Source of the DNA: Harmonia axyridis
Taxonomy: Eukaryota; Arthropoda; Insecta; Coleoptera; Coccinellidae
DNA: 64,000 nucleotides
Reading direction: 5' to 3'
NCBI RefSeq assembly: GCF_914767665.1
Contig: NC_059505.1
Span: 36,143,506 to 36,207,505, forward strand
A program made the position numbers and the translations under genes. Each line of letters starts with the position of its first letter. The first letter of the stretch is position 1. The notes under the pieces were generated by a model that searched no databases, was not told the origin of the DNA, and worked only from the letters and a program-made list of their open reading frames with translations. Below, piece after piece: positions 1-11,342 of the stretch.

Positions 1-1149
1 CGGATCACCAAGAATCGAAGGACCAGCGGACGGTCGGATTCAAGCAGTTTTGACGAGGAATTTTTTGTAACGTGTTAAATGAAATTACGTGGTTAGGATC
101 ATTGTAACAGGCGACTCTTATTTGGACTAAGCCAACGTTTCGAATATATATTTAGACATCATCTATGGCTACAAAGAAAATAAACAAAATCTAATGTGGT
201 ATATAACTACAATGCCTGGAATGCTTAAAATGTTACATAGTGTAATCGAAACAACTCCTGAAAATGCTAATTAAACAACAGAAATACGATTGCGATGAAA
301 GATTCAGGAATAGTAAATTATAAAACAAGTTGCAGAATGGGCTCCTATTCCAACACGAATGCGAAATTCGAAAACGAGTTTTCGAAACCAGGAGTGTTGG
401 AATGCCTTCTGCAACGAATAATAGACAATATTTCTCTATTTCAGTCAAGTTTTGTGAAATATTGTCGAAATACAATGAAATATTCAGATAATACATCCTA
501 GTGACTTTTGTATTGTATCTTGGCAATTGATGTGACTGTTACGAAAATTAACAGATTACGGAATTTGAATTTGAATCGTACGTTTCGAATTTTGAAATAT
601 TTCATAATTATGCATTAAATTCGTGAATAATGCCTGACGAAATCGATTTAACACCACCAGAATTAAGAGCAATTGCGAATAACTTTGCAAATCATTTCAC
701 TACATCCAAATGATATTATATTCACAATTGACGTCTGATGAACTTTGATAGTATCGGAAATCAGTTTTGACAACCACAAAACGAAAAATATAACTGAAAA
801 CAATGCTGTAATGAGTTCATTACAGCGAAACGAAACTGAAATAGAGAATAGTGGAAATATAGAAAATGGAAAAAAGAGACATCAGAGATATGATTTTCAT
901 AGAACTGAATAAGACCGCCAATTTCAGAACCGATGCACAAAATCTAAGTCAAATATACGCTAATTTATTGAACAGATATCGGGAATTCTATAACCCATAA
1001 ATATGTTGACATATGACATCTGTGTGACAATCAAAATGTTGCTCATTCAACAGTTTGTGCTGACAGTGATTGGCAATTTTGGAATTGACTTATTAATATG
1101 TATGTTATTCAATTAACAAACTATTACTGTTAATTCCCAATATTCTCTG
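1..1149. other. AT-rich stretch with no gene recognised
   Basis: I see no convincing coding, RNA or repeat feature here. The longest open frames, on both strands near 230-530, overlap each other, have no protein-family resemblance and show no splice-site framing. Treated as non-coding. Confidence 0.5.
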
Positions 1150-1169
1150 TACCCAAACAAATCAAATAA

Positions 1170-1330
1170 AAACAAAATGAATTTTCCCCCGAAATATGTT
1201 ATTGGTTGCAATAATTAATTGTTTCACCACTATGGCTTCATCAGGCTACATTTTCTAACTGATGTCTGTCAAAAAATGAATTCTAATGAACACACAGTGG
1301 AGCGAAACAATTGTTGTTTCCGTCAAGTAA
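1170..1330. mobile_element. Degenerate Penelope-like terminal repeats carrying hammerhead-like cores
   Basis: On the minus strand, 1205-1250 contains CTGATGA, an imperfect stem-loop and GAAAC. The surrounding bases closely match the outer end of the Penelope-like pair at 55.8 kb. On the plus strand, 1283-1308 contains CTAATGA, a hairpin-like segment and GAAACAATTGTTG, a more decayed version of the same motif. The two face opposite ways, as in the 55.7-59.8 kb pair, but no reverse transcriptase lies between them. This looks like an old remnant of an inverted pair, or two solo terminal repeats. Confidence 0.6.
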
Positions 1331-1340
1331 GGACTGAATC

Positions 1341-3125
1341 CATTGAATACCCAAACAAATCATTTTTATTCTACTAAATGAACTTGGTGAGCAAATATTT
1401 TAAACTTCGACTTTGTTACCTTTTATTCATTTCTTTATGAACTTACACTTATTTTGTTTTTTTTTTCTGTAGCTTTAATACAGTCTAAATGAAAACACGA
1501 AAAGTTGCTCTGTCTAAATTGGTCGTCTGTTTTCAATTGTCCTAACCCTGTAATTTGAACTTCAACAACTTGAACTTCAAGGACTTGGAAGTACCGAATA
1601 TATTTCTATGGCACACACATACAACTATGTATTTTGATGGTAGAATATGCTAGATTATAGATTTTGAAAGCCACTTCTGTGATGTAAAAATAGGACTGCG
1701 CATGCAGATGTTGTATGGAAAAAAAATTGAAAAAATACAAATGTTAACATCATTATCTGGTAAACGAAACGTTTGCGAAGTCCTCTATGGAATGTCTTCT
1801 TGAAATCATACCTTTATTTTCATTGTATCTCCAATTCAGAAACACTCCGTATACCATGTTGAATTAGTAATTGACACATATTTCTCAAAGTTTTGATAAT
1901 TTTACCCGTAATAGATATTTTTCCATGATCACCTACATTCCAAGATAAAATAACAGCAGATGACAATAAGGCAAATGTATTCTTAAAAAGAATAAGCGTT
2001 TGAGAGTCCTAACAGATAATATTCAATCAATTGGTCAGATATAAAACTTTAGTTTTGCTCCATACATTCATTATATAACCACGTTCGTTTCATGACTATG
2101 AGAATTATCTACGATGTGAAATTTTTATGTAATATTACCTAATAATTTTTATTACGAAACAAAATTGGCGTAGGTTCTCAAAGTCATTGAGTTGTTTCAC
2201 AAAATCCAGGTAGTTGCATTGATAGCAAACATTTAAAACCAACAACTGAATTCTACCTATATGACTAGAAAAATATTTTCAGCATACTGAAAACGTATCT
2301 TCTAGGTCTAGTTCCAACAAACGAATCCATCTAGATACATTTTCCTATCAGAAAGATCAACATCATAGACCAGTACTGTACTCATGCTCCAAGGTTTGTT
2401 TCCACGAACGAAGAGATTGCATGCTTACCAACAGTGAAAAACGATTAACTCCCTTAACGGTATTTTCGAAAATTGCAACTTATCCCTCACGTTCTTAGAA
2501 ACAGCACCTACTGTTACTTCCCTCTAGCAACTGGGTCACCCTTACAGCTGGCAAGGCATTAGCCCTGCCCTCAGCTGATCCAAAAAACCAACACGCTGGC
2601 AGTGTAATTAGATTTTTTTAGAACATACAAATAGCTTGTTTGTTTTCATCCATCGATTTGTCACTCTGGGGCAGTTTGCATCCATCATAACGGCTTAAAT
2701 TTCAAACTACGCTGCTTTTTTTTCAACCAAGAGAGAAAATGTTGGAATTTTTTATTTTTAGGTTATGGATGAAATGTGGAAAAGTTTGGTAATCTGGTTT
2801 GAACGTAAATAGGAGTGAAAATCACTAATATGTGGAGAAACTTCTGTATTTACTCCAGCCTCGTTGTAAACGAGGCTACAACATTGATCAAATGAGGCTC
2901 AATCACCGATTGAACCAGATTGAAGTATTTAGAGGCAGTTCAAGGCTTGTTTGAGCAATTAAAGAATTTTCAGATCACTAATATCCAGTAGGTATAGCTT
3001 TAATTCAAGTAATTCTAACTTGAACAAAAGCCACTAGATAAGGAAAACTCATTTTTGTTTGTTCCGGTTAAATTTTTGTAAACAATTAAAGTTTCTCTTA
3101 TAGAAAACTCCCTTCGTGCACTTAA
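1341..3125. other. Intergenic, nothing recognised
   Basis: AT-rich DNA without an ORF of note. A slightly more complex, GC-richer patch around 2430-2600 contains two CAGCTG E-boxes; it could be regulatory, but nothing else supports that. Confidence 0.4.
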
Positions 3126-4281
3126 GTACAGAGTGTTTCACATAAGCGGGTCACTGGATTTTGTGGCTTAACATTTGGTCGATATTAAAAAGTGACTCAT
3201 CACTATGATAGTATTTTTCAAGGGCTATCCAAATATGTTATCGGAAAAGCTGTCCAACCAAGGTATGGAAAGTTATTGAGGAAAAACCATTTTTCAAAAA
3301 AATGATTTTTTTGCGAATTGACTGGTTTTCAAAATAAGAAGGTCTAGGGACAATGTCTCACCAATTTGAACTTCAGGTTTTCCAGAAAAGTGTAAATTTT
3401 TCCTTGCAAAATATACTTCATATTATTTTTCCATATTTTCTGAATGCCTAATCAATTCTGAATCCGAATATGTATATAAAGTGGTAGTTTTCGATTTATT
3501 TCAAGCAATTCCATTCAAAATCAACTTGAAAAAATTCAGATTTGATATTCGGAAAATACATATATCCATGTTGTCTGTGGTTGAATAAATATTTGATTTT
3601 CAAGTTTTTATTTTCGTCGATTATAATAAAAGTTGAAATATAAAGCATGAATTTTGATTCGAAGCTCTAAATATGTTTACTCTATCACTATCTCCAAAAT
3701 AACACTTATTTCTTCAAGAGTAAACATATCGAGAGTTGTCAATGAAATTTCATGATTCATATTTCAGCTTCTATAATAATCGATAATGAGAACTTCAAAA
3801 TTTGGCAATCAAATTTTTATAGAACCGTAGACAACATGGATATATTTTCCGAATATGAAATTTGAATTTTCTCAAGTTGATTTTGAATAGCATTGCTTGA
3901 AATAAATGAAAAACTACCACTATATTTACATATTCGGATTTTGAATCGATTGAGCAATCAGGAAATATGGAAAAATATTATGAAGTATATTTTGCAAGGA
4001 AAAATTTTCTGTTTTCGAGAAAACCGGAAGTTCAAATGAAGAAATAATTGGTGAGAAATTGACCCTAGGCCTCCTCATTATGCAAACCAGTCAAATTTGC
4101 AAAAAAAAATATTTTTGGAAAAATGGTTTTTCCACAATAACTTGCCATACTTTGGTTCGATAGTTTTTCCGATAACATATTTGGATAGCCCGTGAAAAAT
4201 TCTATCACTGTGATGGGTCACTTCTTGCTCAAAGGATAAGCCACAAAATCCAGTGATCCGCTTACATGAAACACCCTGTAC
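3126..4281. mobile_element. Large foldback (palindromic) element, non-coding
   Basis: The left end (GTACAGAGTGTTTCACATAA) and the right end are reverse complements apart from scattered mismatches. The complementarity continues inward for almost the whole length: shared blocks include the phrase for 'ggctatccaaatatgttatc', the AAAAACCATTTTTC region, and segments near 3470-3690 and 3715-3960. The centre is near 3700, giving two arms of about 570 bp. No ORF is present, so if mobile it would be non-autonomous. The ends resemble the 'acaccctgta' ends of other small elements in this window. Confidence 0.8.
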
Positions 4282-5308
4282 AATAAAACAACAACGATCC
4301 CAAATCTCAAAACAATGATAAAGGTACCGTTAAAAATCATTCCTACAGCGAATTGAAAGTTTTTCTCTTCTTCTAAAACCAAAAATTATGTAGCTAAGAT
4401 ACGAGCTTCTACATTTTCTCTCTCAGGTTCTCCAGGACCGTATTCGCCAAAATGACGTACCGCGAAAAACCACAGAGTGACAATGGAAAACGCACCTAAC
4501 TAGCCTGCATCTAAACTGTGAAATCGATGCCCACCAAAGCATAGTGTAGGCGGTTTTCCCACCCTTAACAATATTTCAATAAATTTATTTATCTAATATA
4601 GACCTACAGTTCATTTCCATTCTCATGAAAAATAGCAATATTCCAGGTTGATTCAATTCTTCGAGTGGCCATCGTTTCGCAATTTCGCCAGCAGCTTGCA
4701 ACGGCAATTTAGCACGCGAGAAACTTGAAGGAAAATCTGGAGCCCTTTTGTGTTTGTTGGGCATCGAGGGAGCTAATAAGTAGTGGAACACCTCTTAAAT
4801 CTGCCCTCTTGCTTGGATTTTCAATTGTAGGAGGGCTTAAGTGAGGATGCTTCACAATCACAAAGGGGCCTTATCAATATGATCCCTTCGCCCTATTGAA
4901 GGCTTGGTCGGCAAGAAATATCAGTTTGAATATGCACTGTCTAATTTGGATATAGAGAGAGGTCTTTTCTTGTAGAAATAATATTTTTCTAACGAGTGCG
5001 ATTTTCGTAGGATTTTCAGAATGAATAGCTACGATGTTTTTATCGATTCAAAACTATGAATAGAAACATCAGTTCTTCTCATACCGGTATATTATTCTCA
5101 TCAATACAACAAAAATAAAATTTGCTCATTATAGGAGTTTTCCTCTTTGGCTTCTTTACAATTTATTGAATATCAACCAAATGATATCGATTCCAGGAGA
5201 AAACATTATTCATTGGAATATTCATATTCGAGGAAAATATGTGAATAGATCATACTTCTTATTTCGTTTCAAATGGAGACAAGTGACCGAAATCAAAGAA
5301 AAAATGGT
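4282..5308. other. Intergenic, no gene recognised
   Basis: A moderately complex stretch at 4430-4900 carries a short minus-strand open frame (4585-4791) without family resemblance or splice framing. I do not call it a gene. Confidence 0.4.
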
Positions 5309-5441
5309 AAATAGTATATTGTGCAACAAATGGGGAAAGTCCAACTTTTCTCGCGAGTGTTGAAGTTTGTGAGGCGAGTGCCGCAAACACACGAGCGAGA
5401 AAAGGACTTTCTCCACATGTTGCACACTATACTTTTCCTTC
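5309..5441. repeat. Short inverted repeat forming a long imperfect hairpin
   Basis: The sequence around 5311-5360 and the sequence around 5390-5440 are reverse complements with a few mismatches (AGTATATTGTGCAAC against GTTGCACACTATACT; GGAAAGTCC against GGACTTTC; TTTTCTCGC against GCGAGAAAA). A loop of about 30 bp separates them. It is too long for a typical animal pre-miRNA, so a small MITE is the simpler reading. Confidence 0.65.
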
Positions 5442-5754
5442 AACTGCACAAATTTCAATAATTCAAGTAATGGACTTGATTCAAATCAAAATGGACTTCG
5501 TTGACAGTATGTGCTAATTTATTGCGTTTCCATAGAAACGACTCAAAAGCCGAATTTCATTGGTCTCCCAAGCGAGGTGTGGGCAAAGTGAGAAATAATA
5601 TTTCCCACAATATGAGCAATACATAGTTTTGAAATTGAGTAAGGTATGAAGAATACGCTACTTTTCATAGCAATTGTAGGAAAATTATAATTATATTAAA
5701 ATACTAGTGTAGAAATTAGTCTTTAAAGATCTCTTACTATCTGAAACAACACTT

Positions 5755-6478
5755 ATATAAGGTATTCCTAAAAGGAGGCACAAACGAAAGTGACAGATTC
5801 CTCGGATCATTTTTTGAAAAAAAATCCTAAAAACATGGGCTACCAAAAGCTTTGTTTTTAGATAAAGTATGTTAATGTTTGATTTATACAAGCTTTTTTT
5901 CTCATAGCACCTTTCCTTCATAGGATATTCAACTCAAATTTGGCACAGATATTCCAATTCAAAGTTTTTATCATGTGATTTACTATTTTTAATGCAAATG
6001 TACAAGGTCATATTTTTTCTGGAACAGTGCCTGCTTCTTTACTCCAGAACTTTTTTTGATGGACCACTGATAGTTTAGAAAAATGTAAAAAAAAACTTTG
6101 GTCCAGTACTACACTTTTTGGTGTCTTGAATTTTTGTTGTATGTGTTTCCGATTCCGAGAAAAAAATTCAAATAATTCTCTAATAATCCTCAGGAAAATG
6201 CAATTTATTATAGAGATCCAGTTAGTAAGCTGTGATGAATGAATGAATCAGTTTTAGTATTTATTCACCCAATCTGTAGTGAATCTTTATTAATCTCAAT
6301 AAAGATTTGATAGACTGGTATAATCATAACAAAAAAGTAGGACAAGAAACACCTTGTAACTCTAAAACAAAGCGTTTGTGGTTTCATGTTTATAGGAGTT
6401 TTTTTCTTAAAGTTATCCAAGAAATCTCTCCTTTTTCTTTGTACCTCCAATTTAGGAACAGTCTGTATACCTACAGTT
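5755..6478. mobile_element. MITE-like element with ~115 bp terminal inverted repeats
   Basis: The block at about 5758-5870 (GGTATTCCTAAAAGGAGGCA onward) matches the reverse complement of 6355-6475 (ending CAATTTAGGAACAGTCTGTA). Common internal phrases include the CTTTGTTTT and AAAAAA-TCCTAAAAAC blocks. A partial relative lies near 1800-1860 ('ctccaattcagaaacactccgtata'). No transposase is encoded between the arms, so this looks like a non-autonomous DNA element. Confidence 0.6.
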
Positions 6479-8179
6479 ACCAGATTCTGTTTGATGATGA
6501 AACGAAAATTTCAAAACTTCTTCTCGAAGTAAATATCAGACCGATTTCCAAGAAATAGATATTTTTAGATAGAAAAAACCTCTCTGAAAATCACATATCA
6601 CACAAAAAGATAATCATTTAAGAAATTAGTGCATTTCTGACTAAATGCAGGTACTATAAATTGTAATTCAACTTCGCAGTAATTTATTCTATAGGCAAAA
6701 GATGATAACTTTCTGCATTTTGCAGCCAATTTGTGTTGCAACAACTTGAAGTCAAAGTTTGCAATTGTCTCTAATGGAAGCAGCAGAGCAGAATTATTAA
6801 TTACGTTTTATAACAATATCTTTGCAATTTCTGCAATAATAGATACGCGTCAAATTGTGAAACAAGACCACAAGCTCATCGAAATAATGAATAACATGAA
6901 GGCAGTGAATAAGTAGATATTTCCGAAAAAACTAACTGAATGAACACATATTACACAAAAACGCTTGCTGGGAAAACTAGAGAAACTGGGCCTGACATCG
7001 ATCTCTTATCTTTTATCACAACATACCCTCTCTCTCTCTCTCATCTCAAAACGCAAGAAAGAACTGAAAGACAATTGAGCAATTATATACAGTATGTCGA
7101 ACTCAAATCAAATATTTCGAAATGCTATAATATATATATTTGATCTTCCCTATGTATGATCTCTCTTAATCCTCTTAAAAATAATTAACTTTCTCACACT
7201 ACATTCGTACCATACGTATATTCACATAGGTAATAATTATAAAAAGTATAAAGCAATAATGTCTGTAGTTAATTTTTTTTTCAAAAAGAGGCATTTCGAG
7301 AATCCGATTTGTCGACGACTGCAGCTAACGTCGTCGACGTATTTTTATTCCCTGTTTTTGAAATTTCATGGCAGTGACAAAATATTTTGTTCTTTCTAAT
7401 AACTCGTTCTAAAACACTGTTACTAATTGCTTTTTCGCACTAAAAACTATTCAAACAACTCAGAATTCTAATCATTGTTTTTTTATTTGCTCTTAACTAG
7501 TGCTGTTCATGAAAAAAGAAGAAAACTAGTGATCTCCATCATTACCAATATGAAAAACAAAAGTTTTATTTATCATATTATCCAGCATAATCTTTTCATT
7601 CAATCTGTTAATAATTCTCAAAATTTATCATGGAATAAATTCAAATAGTTTTAAAACTGAAAGAAAAGGATGTTGGTTAGAAAAATTAGTCTGATTTACT
7701 TTACATGTTTTCTTTCCAAATTAAAATTTCAGTTTCAAATTTCATCAATCAAGTGAACGTAGGGAATGTAGAACAAGACAAAACAACTCTCGAAATCTCG
7801 AAATGCATCCAATACAATGGCCAACATTTATCTATAATGTTTCCTGGCATCAACCGGAAGTTAAAACTATTGGCACTTCTCCTCTTTAATGTAAAGATAC
7901 AGATACCATTTCGATACAGTTCTGATTCTGTCATCTACACGAAAATGTCTAATTTGCTACTTAACAATTAGCTAAAATTTCAAGTGCAGCAAAGTTTTGT
8001 CATCAGTAACTTGGTTGTGTTTGAACTTCCGGCCGAAGAAATCGATTTAGGCGATACGTGGGCCAATTGAACTTGACCATTGGGAATATTCGGATTCAGG
8101 ATTTCTGTGAAGACATGGACTCCCCGATCTTCCTTCCATACAGATCTATCACTTCCACAAAGCTCCCTCTTCAACCGAC
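6479..8179. other. Intergenic; simple repeats only
   Basis: Holds a short CT microsatellite at about 7027-7044 and a TA-rich run near 7127-7142. Short open frames at 6731-6916, 6940-7143 and 7705-7971 have no recognisable product. Confidence 0.4.
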
Positions 8180-8400
8180 CTAACAGTTCAATTGACATTC
8201 CGATACGCTTGATCTACCGATTCAATTGAACTACTAGCTCAGCTAGTCGGTTAATTTGATCTACTGGTTCAATTGACCTACCAGTTCGATTGAACTACCG
8301 GTACGCTTGATCTACCGGCTCAATTGAACTACGAGTTCAATGAACTATCGACGTCGATTTATTTTATCTACTGTATGATCTACCGGTTCGATCTATCGGG
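8180..8400. repeat. Minisatellite of GATCTACCGGTTCAATTGAA-like units
   Basis: Imperfect repeats of a roughly 16-32 bp unit built from 'gatctaccg', 'ttcaattgaact' and 'accggt' recur through 8200-8395. The unit contains several partial palindromes (TTCAATTGAA, ACCGGT), so both strands read similarly. Unit lengths vary, indicating an old, degenerating array. Confidence 0.7.
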
Positions 8401-9650
8401 AAGGAGAATCGGGTTGAACGTCTGATGTTGTTGAAGATTCGCTTAGAATTTGATTGATCCCAATCCGAATTTGGAAGTTGGCTTTCGAATGTCTCTATTA
8501 CATTATGTGAAGGCAAAAACGGTTTCCTATCTATAGATAGCAGGATGGAGAGTGGGGGGACCAAACTTATATCTAGATAAACCTGCGTGGGCGCTGAGAA
8601 TTGATTGTTTGTGGTCACTGCTCAGCGACCAGCAGTAATTTGACATAAATGACAGATTCCCTTACCGCCTAAATCTGTGGAAAAATCTTACAATACCACA
8701 CCATCAGGATAAAGCTATAAACTTTGTATATTTCCTTTCATCTAAATATTTCATTTGATTGAAATTGCTTTTTCATCAACGACAAGGTTTACTTCTTTCT
8801 GCCTTCTTCTTCGTTATTGACAAGACAACAGAATCACATACGCTGTACATTGACGAGGTAATGCAAAATTCATTATTGCAATGTTTCACTTTGGAAATTG
8901 GAAGAATTGCTTTGGCGACAGATCATAAACCTATATCTACCGAAAATAGGTCCTTTGCGTTTTTTTTTAACAGTTTGGCACACAGAGGAAGATATGACCA
9001 TGAACTAAGTTACGATTTTGGCACCACAAGTATTTTTGGCCACAAATATTTTAATTCAAAGTTTTGCTCAGAAATAATATGAGTAGCAACTGTTTTCAGA
9101 GGGGATATTCAGTTTATGATCAAAGTATCAGAGTAACCTTAATTGATTGTCATGTATTTTTATTGTTTCTCTTTCCATTTTCTTCGTTTCTTTTTAGAAC
9201 GTTTGAAGAATATTTGAACTTTAGTTGTTATTATCACCTATCACTTATTCTTTATCGATTTCAGGGTGAAACTTCAACCACTAACATTATTTTTAAGGTT
9301 TTCTCTCCAATAATTTAATCAATTACTGAAACTACCTACATATTGGGGAAAATTGACTTCAATCATATGCATTTATGAAATCCTTCAGAAGTTTACTATA
9401 TCGATTTCGATCTTTCATAGTTTTTGATAGACAGAGTCAAAATTATACCATTATATTTTCAGACTGAAGAAATAAAGATACATCAAACATTATATTCTCA
9501 AAAGTACTCTGCTACCATTTAAAATTTGTCGGTTTTGTGTTTATTGCTATAAAAAATTGATCATCCTGTACATTCCTACTTCACTATCAGATAAACTTCG
9601 GGAGGAGTTAACAATAAATGCGATGAAATTAAGTCAATTATCTTTGATAT
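8401..9650. other. Intergenic, no gene recognised
   Basis: Open frames at 8364-8618 (minus) and 8759-9318 (plus) are present, but they lack family motifs and splice framing. No repeat was recognised. Confidence 0.35.
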
Positions 9651-9651
9651 A

Positions 9652-10274
9652 CAGGGTGTTAGTGAATAAGTGCAGAAAAACTTCAATTTTCTGAAAAAAA
9701 AAATGGTTCACTACGGAGATATTTCAAACTAAAAATCATTATTGAATTGCTCATTCAATTCATGACAAAAACCTCTTCGTAGGAGGCGCTGTTTCAATGC
9801 AAAAAAAAAACAACTGAATTTTAACACATCATCAAGAGCTACCTTATAAAAGATAATTTATAAAAAAAAAATACAAATACGTGCAAGATGTTTTATTTTG
9901 TTTCGCATAAAAAAGTCTCTAGAATTTTTTTGTCACAAATTGAATGAGGAAATCTTGAATGATTTTTAACCTGAAATATCTCAGTGCCGCACCATTTTTT
10001 ATTTTAAAGAAATATATATTTACCGTACGCGTACCAAAGATGAACATAAAGTTTTCAATTGCATTTTAATAAATTTTCACAATAACTATTCATCAAATTC
10101 CATTTGAATATCTATCGGTTTCAGAGCAATAAGTGAATCATCGGTTTTTAAGAAAACCTTTGACGGAATACGAATCATTTGCGAATGAAAATTATTTAGT
10201 AAACTTTCCATTTTTTTTTCATGGAGAGTCACCCTCTGCTCTGAAGTTTGTTGCACTTATTCACTAACACCCTG
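9652..10274. mobile_element. MITE with TIR CAGGGTGTTAGTGAATAAGT
   Basis: The left end CAGGGTGTTAGTGAATAAGT is exactly reverse-complemented at the right end (ACTTATTCACTAACACCCTG). A second internal inverted pair lies at about 9705-9770 and 9930-10000. The flanks are AT-rich (ATAT on both sides), consistent with a TA-type target. It is non-coding and about 620 bp. Confidence 0.75.
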
Positions 10275-10956
10275 AATATGGTTTTAACAGCGAGAAAACT
10301 TTGAAATTCACTACATAGCAGACAATTAATTAAAACGTATGAAATTGAAACATGTTATTCGCTAAGATCGCTCTATCATCGACAAACCTTCTTGTCGAGT
10401 CGCAAAAAGAACAGAAATACGAACAGTGAATTTTGTGTTACCAGATCTTCATTCTGCAATGATCCAGCATTGTGATAACACACCTATGAATTAATGTCAA
10501 TTTGTTATAGTTCATAGTCTATTAGTTAAAGGAAAAATGGAAAATCGCCTTGTTTATACAAAACAGCACGACAATCGAACGACAGTCCGACGCTACAAGA
10601 ACGCACCGAACTTCTTTTGTAAGTCACCATGGCCCGGACTCACACAACAACCATAAAAGCGAACAGTTTTGTTACCATTAACAAATTACGTCCAGGTTCA
10701 ACATTATCCTACATAAAACAGGTGTGTATGTGTGAACAACCGTCTTTAGACTGTCTCAGTTCGCATGTAGGAAGACCAAAAACACGAATATTGGTAGGTT
10801 CGCCTCTTCGTCGGTCGACCGTCGTAGGCCACGAAGGGTCCCTTGTGGAACTCCGAAAAACGTCGACATGATCGCGATATGTGAATAAATACCACACCTG
10901 TATTATTATAGTCTTGATTTTTGTGCTTATGACAAAGAAAATGGCAGTCTGTAATC
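10275..10956. other. Drep2 3' flank / probable 3' UTR
   Basis: This lies immediately downstream, on the minus strand, of the Drep2 stop codon. A CpG-richer patch (10540-10880) carries open frames on both strands, including 10629-10871 (plus). None resembles a known protein. It could be UTR or an unrecognised exon. Confidence 0.35.
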
Positions 10957-10969
10957 TCACAGCCGGTCC

Positions 10970-11000
<31 letters not shown>

Positions 11001-11342
11001 CAACCCCCTCGTTCTCCTCCTTGTAGCCGGGGTGCTCGGATATTGCGTAATAGTTGCCGTTGTAGATGACGCCCAGCTCCCTGAGGACGTCGCCGCGTAT
11101 GGTCGCCTTTATAGTCCAATTGTAACAATCGTCACTTTCACTTTCGCGGTCTAGACGTTCCACATCCAGGATCTTCGAACTAAGTCTCTCTAAGATTATA
11201 CCGATATCTTTGATGCTCAGGTGACGTTTCTGTTCTACACTAAGTTGATCGATTAACAGCAGGAACTTTTCTGAGGTGACGGCTTCGTCCTCCATCACGG
11301 TGTTCTCAGTTTCGCTTTCAGAACTCTCGTGTTCGGACTGCA
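10957..11342 (-). CDS. Drep2: Drep2-like terminal coding exon (DFF-C-like region, acidic tail)
   Basis: The acceptor TTCCCCATTCCAG precedes TGCAGTCC, and the exon runs to a stop at 10957-10959. It encodes a Ser/Glu-rich lead-in, a predicted helical block (SVEQKRHLSIKDIGIILERL), then CYNWTIKATIRGDVLRELGV and GNYYAISEHPGY, ending in a run of Glu. The helical block is the part comparable with the DFF45 C-terminal domain. Confidence 0.75.

Noticed and set aside
10629..10871. 80-codon plus ORF starting MARTHTTTIKANSF
   Set aside because: No family resemblance, opposite to the probable Drep2 3' UTR, no splice context; not called as a gene.
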